A stretch of 64,000 nucleotides of DNA, from NCBI GenBank assembly GCA_900473685.1, contig UCNE01000009.1:361277-425276 (forward strand), read 5' to 3'. The stretch comes from Hyphomicrobiales bacterium (GTDB taxonomy: Bacteria > Pseudomonadota > Alphaproteobacteria > Rhizobiales > Rhizobiaceae). This document shows positions 61,669 through 64,000 of the stretch, in pieces (position 1 is the first letter of the stretch; each line of letters begins with the position of its first letter). A model generated the notes under the pieces. The model had not been told where the DNA came from. It ran no database searches and saw only the letters and a program-made list of their open reading frames with translations. Both the position numbers and the translations under genes were made by a program.

Positions 61669-63636
61669 CTACTGTGCCGCCGCGACTTCGGCGTTGCCGT
61701 TATCCTTGGCCAGCAATTCGTCGATGCGGCCGCGTTCCTTGTCGAACTGGGCGAGCGCTTTGCCGTCGAGCGATTTGCCGCCGGGCAGGCGGATGCGCAA
61801 GGGGTCGACGCGGTTGCCGTTGACGATCAACTCGTAATGCAGGTGCGGCCCGGTCGACAGGCCGGTGGTGCCGACCCAGCCGATCACCTGGCCCTGCACG
61901 ACTTTCGAGCCGACAGTCACATTCTTGGAGATGGCGCTCTGGTGATTGTAGGAGGAGACATAACCATTGGCGTGGCGGATCAGCGTCTGGTTGCCATAGC
62001 CGCCGGAATCCCAGCCGGCCTTTTCGACGATGCCATTGCCGGCCGCGATGATCGGCGTGCCGCGCGGAGCCGCCCAGTCGACACCGGTATGCATACGCGA
62101 AAAGCCGAGGATCGGGTGGCGGCGCATGCCGAAGCCGGAACGGAACGTGCCGTTCGGAACGGGATTGCGCAGCAGGAACTGGCGGATGCTCTTGCCCTGC
62201 TGGTTGTAATAGTCGACCGAATTGTCGTCCGGATCCTGGAACCGGTAGAAACGGGTCTCGGCATCGCCGAATTTGGCATTGACGTAGAGCAGTTCTGAAT
62301 CGTCGGTGGCCTTGCCGCTGCTGTCAGCGACCGAGAAGAACGCCTCGAGACGGTCGGTCGGCTTCAGCTGCGCCTGGAAATCGACATTACTCGCCAAAAG
62401 CTTGATGATCTGGGCGATCATCGTCGAGTTCATGCCGTAGGAGAGGGCGGCGCGATAGACGCCATCATAGACGCGGGGCAGGTCGCGGCCGGCGTTCATC
62501 ACCGGCGTTCCATTGTCGTCAAAGGCACTGGCGACGGCGGCCAGTTGCGGCGGCTCGAAAGCCTTGACGAAATTGCCCTTGTCGTCCAGCGCCATGGTGA
62601 ACACATGGGTGCCGCGCGAGTAGACGGTGGCGCGCACGACCTTGGCTTCGTCGTTCTCGCCCTTCTGGATGATGCCGATGCGCAGCACATCGCCTTCCTG
62701 CAGATCCGTCGCATTGAGCGCCGGCCGCAGATAACCGGCAAGATCCTCCGCCTGGGCCTTTCCGTAACCGGCATTGATCAGCACGGCGGCGATCGGTGTT
62801 GCCCGGCGCACCGGAATGACGTCGTCGGCATATTCGGTGGTCTGGTCGGTGATCGTCTCGAAGGCCGAGACCGTCATGTTTTCTTCCACCACCCGGGCCG
62901 ACAGCCCCTGGAGAAGGTCGAGATCGGACGCATCCGAGGCAAAGCGGCGCGGATCGATATAAAACAGCGAGGCAAGCTGGGTATTGCCGTCGGTCAGCAC
63001 CGAACCATTGGTGCGGACATTCTCCTCGACCTCGTCGATCGACATCGAGGGCGCAAATTTCAGCGTCGAGCCCTTCAGCGGGAAATCGATCGTCTTCAGC
63101 GCCACTTCGGATTCGACATCGGAGCCGTAGAGCGTGCCGGTCCGGCTGACAGGCGGTGCTGCATCGGGCTCATCGCTGGAAAAGATCGCCAGCGGATCGA
63201 AGGATGGATATTTCTCCGCCGGCTGGTGGTTGGCGGCGAGCGTCATCTTCACATGCGCGAACGGCTGGCGGCGCACCACTTCCTTTTCGCCATCATGGGT
63301 CATGGTCGAGACTTCCATGATGGTGCGGTCGGATGGCTTGGCAACGATGCTGGGGCTCAAGATACGGTCGCCGCGCTTGGCGGCTGCGGTCGGCTGCGAG
63401 CCGCGGGCGGATGGATCCATGGCGGCATAGGCTTCGGCGGGGATGGCCAGCTGCTGGCGCCCGTCCAGCGCTGCAAACAGGGCAACGCCCATCAGCAGGC
63501 TGGAGGTGATGCCGGTCAAAAACGTGCCCGAAAGCCAGCGCAGGGAAATCTCGCGCCGGTCGGGAGCCCTGCGTCCGTCCGCAAGGATCGGCGGCTCGTT
63601 GCCGAGCGACCGTATCATGGTCTTGTCCGTGATCAT
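61669..63636 (-). CDS. M23 family metallopeptidase
   Basis: A 655-residue envelope protein with an N-terminal membrane anchor (GTFLTGITSSLLMGVALFAA, about 36-56), a long periplasmic region and a LytM/M23 domain (about 505-625). The zinc ligands are HTGVDWAAPRGTPI (His, Asp) and GLSTGPHLHYELIVNG (the HxH). It should cut peptide crosslinks in murein, or act in cell division/envelope control; all ligands are present. The last 21 codons are duplicated at 59031-59099. The ATG at 63636 is used; an ATG six codons later is possible. 61453-61668 holds no gene. Confidence 0.92.
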   Translation of the reverse strand: MITDKTMIRSLGNEPPILADGRRAPDRREISLRWLSGTFLTGITSSLLMGVALFAALDGRQQLAIPAEAYAAMDPSARGSQPTAAAKRGDRILSPSIVAKPSDRTIMEVSTMTHDGEKEVVRRQPFAHVKMTLAANHQPAEKYPSFDPLAIFSSDEPDAAPPVSRTGTLYGSDVESEVALKTIDFPLKGSTLKFAPSMSIDEVEENVRTNGSVLTDGNTQLASLFYIDPRRFASDASDLDLLQGLSARVVEENMTVSAFETITDQTTEYADDVIPVRRATPIAAVLINAGYGKAQAEDLAGYLRPALNATDLQEGDVLRIGIIQKGENDEAKVVRATVYSRGTHVFTMALDDKGNFVKAFEPPQLAAVASAFDDNGTPVMNAGRDLPRVYDGVYRAALSYGMNSTMIAQIIKLLASNVDFQAQLKPTDRLEAFFSVADSSGKATDDSELLYVNAKFGDAETRFYRFQDPDDNSVDYYNQQGKSIRQFLLRNPVPNGTFRSGFGMRRHPILGFSRMHTGVDWAAPRGTPIIAAGNGIVEKAGWDSGGYGNQTLIRHANGYVSSYNHQSAISKNVTVGSKVVQGQVIGWVGTTGLSTGPHLHYELIVNGNRVDPLRIRLPGGKSLDGKALAQFDKERGRIDELLAKDNGNAEVAAAQ

Positions 63637-63958
63637 GCCAATCGAGCGGGGTCCCTGGTTACGCGCCGTTTCTTATTATGGTCCGGGTATGTTGTGCGAA
63701 GATGTGCATCTTTCACGCCTTCAAGTCAAACAGAACGGCCATCACTCCATAAGGCGCCTATAGAGAGTGAGGCTCCCCTATAGAGAAGGAGCCTCGAGAC
63801 GCAGTTGCGAAGTGCTGATTAGAGCGCCAATTGTGAAGAAGTGAGGGCGGGATTGTGTTTTCGGGTCTATACAAAGGGTTATCCAGATTGTCGCAATGCA
63901 GCAAAGCCTTACGGCGCAGGCGTTTGTCAAAAAACTGTCATTTTTTTCAAAAACCCTG

Positions 63959-63988
63959 TTGACTGTGAAGGATGTCTGGGACTATAAA
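63959..63988 (+). promoter_or_regulatory. Strong sigma70-type promoter reading off the right edge (rRNA/tRNA operon candidate)
   Basis: TTGACT (63959-63964), an 18-base spacer and TATAAA (63983-63988), with a T/A-rich upstream stretch (TCATTTTTTTCAAAAACCC) resembling an UP element. This arrangement is like rhizobial rRNA promoters. The remaining 63637-63958 holds no gene, only the start region of the divergent M23 gene. What the promoter drives lies outside the window. Confidence 0.6.
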
Positions 63989-64000
63989 CCGCTCACCAAC

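Overview
The window looks like chromosome from a Rhizobiaceae alphaproteobacterium (Rhizobium/Agrobacterium/Pararhizobium-like). It is GC-rich and encodes typical rhizobial families: a twin-transmembrane HIG1 protein, DUF4167, an Atu4866-family protein, an HWE-type histidine kinase, DUF1178 and PtsP. Intergenic palindromic elements of rhizobial (RIME-like) type recur. The genus is inferred from gene content and not from a marker gene.

Left part (1-9.2 kb): etfBA (etfA runs off the left edge), a rhomboid protease, a cobalamin adenosyltransferase, a HIG1 protein, an SDR, a YihY membrane protein, gluQ, an AlkA-type glycosylase, an HNH endonuclease, dsbB, a YqaA/DedA-like protein and tRNA-Leu(CAA). 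From 9.3 to 12.4 kb is an accessory stretch: two small unknown proteins, an RTX-like calcium-binding protein, a duplicated 5' fragment of the next gene and a frameshifted acetyltransferase. Then come an acyl-CoA synthetase, a FemAB-like acyltransferase with a polysaccharide flippase, a helix-hairpin-helix protein, secA, a parvulin isomerase and the argJ-GNAT-mutT operon. An orphan Flp pilin, a methyltransferase and the comF-grxC-nitrilase-DUF1178-DUF3291 operon follow.

Middle part (28.3-42.6 kb): accessory and stress genes sit between ubiG and lysC. They include an SDR with a relic tail, an HWE kinase with a single-domain response regulator, eptA with its own two-component system, a GST diverging from an HxlR regulator, ppk2, a glycerophosphodiesterase, and a TetR-DUF1348 pair with a visible operator. 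The core block lysC-ptsP-prfA-prmC-DUF4167 follows.

Right part (49.8-64 kb): a DUF2268-type putative protease, a TetR gene divergent from an oxidoreductase, a kinase-fold phosphotransferase, clpB, and a LysR gene divergent from SDR-Atu4866-DUF5680. A second RTX-like protein is bracketed by a copy of the 3' end of the adjacent M23 peptidase gene. A strong promoter-like sequence reads off the right edge and may belong to an rRNA or tRNA operon.

The most unusual feature is a recurring pattern. At four places (11.6-12.5, 28.3-29.2, 30.9-31.9 and 59.0-61.7 kb) a single accessory gene is bracketed by a short direct repeat that is, or includes, the end of a gene. I see no transposase or integrase at any of them.
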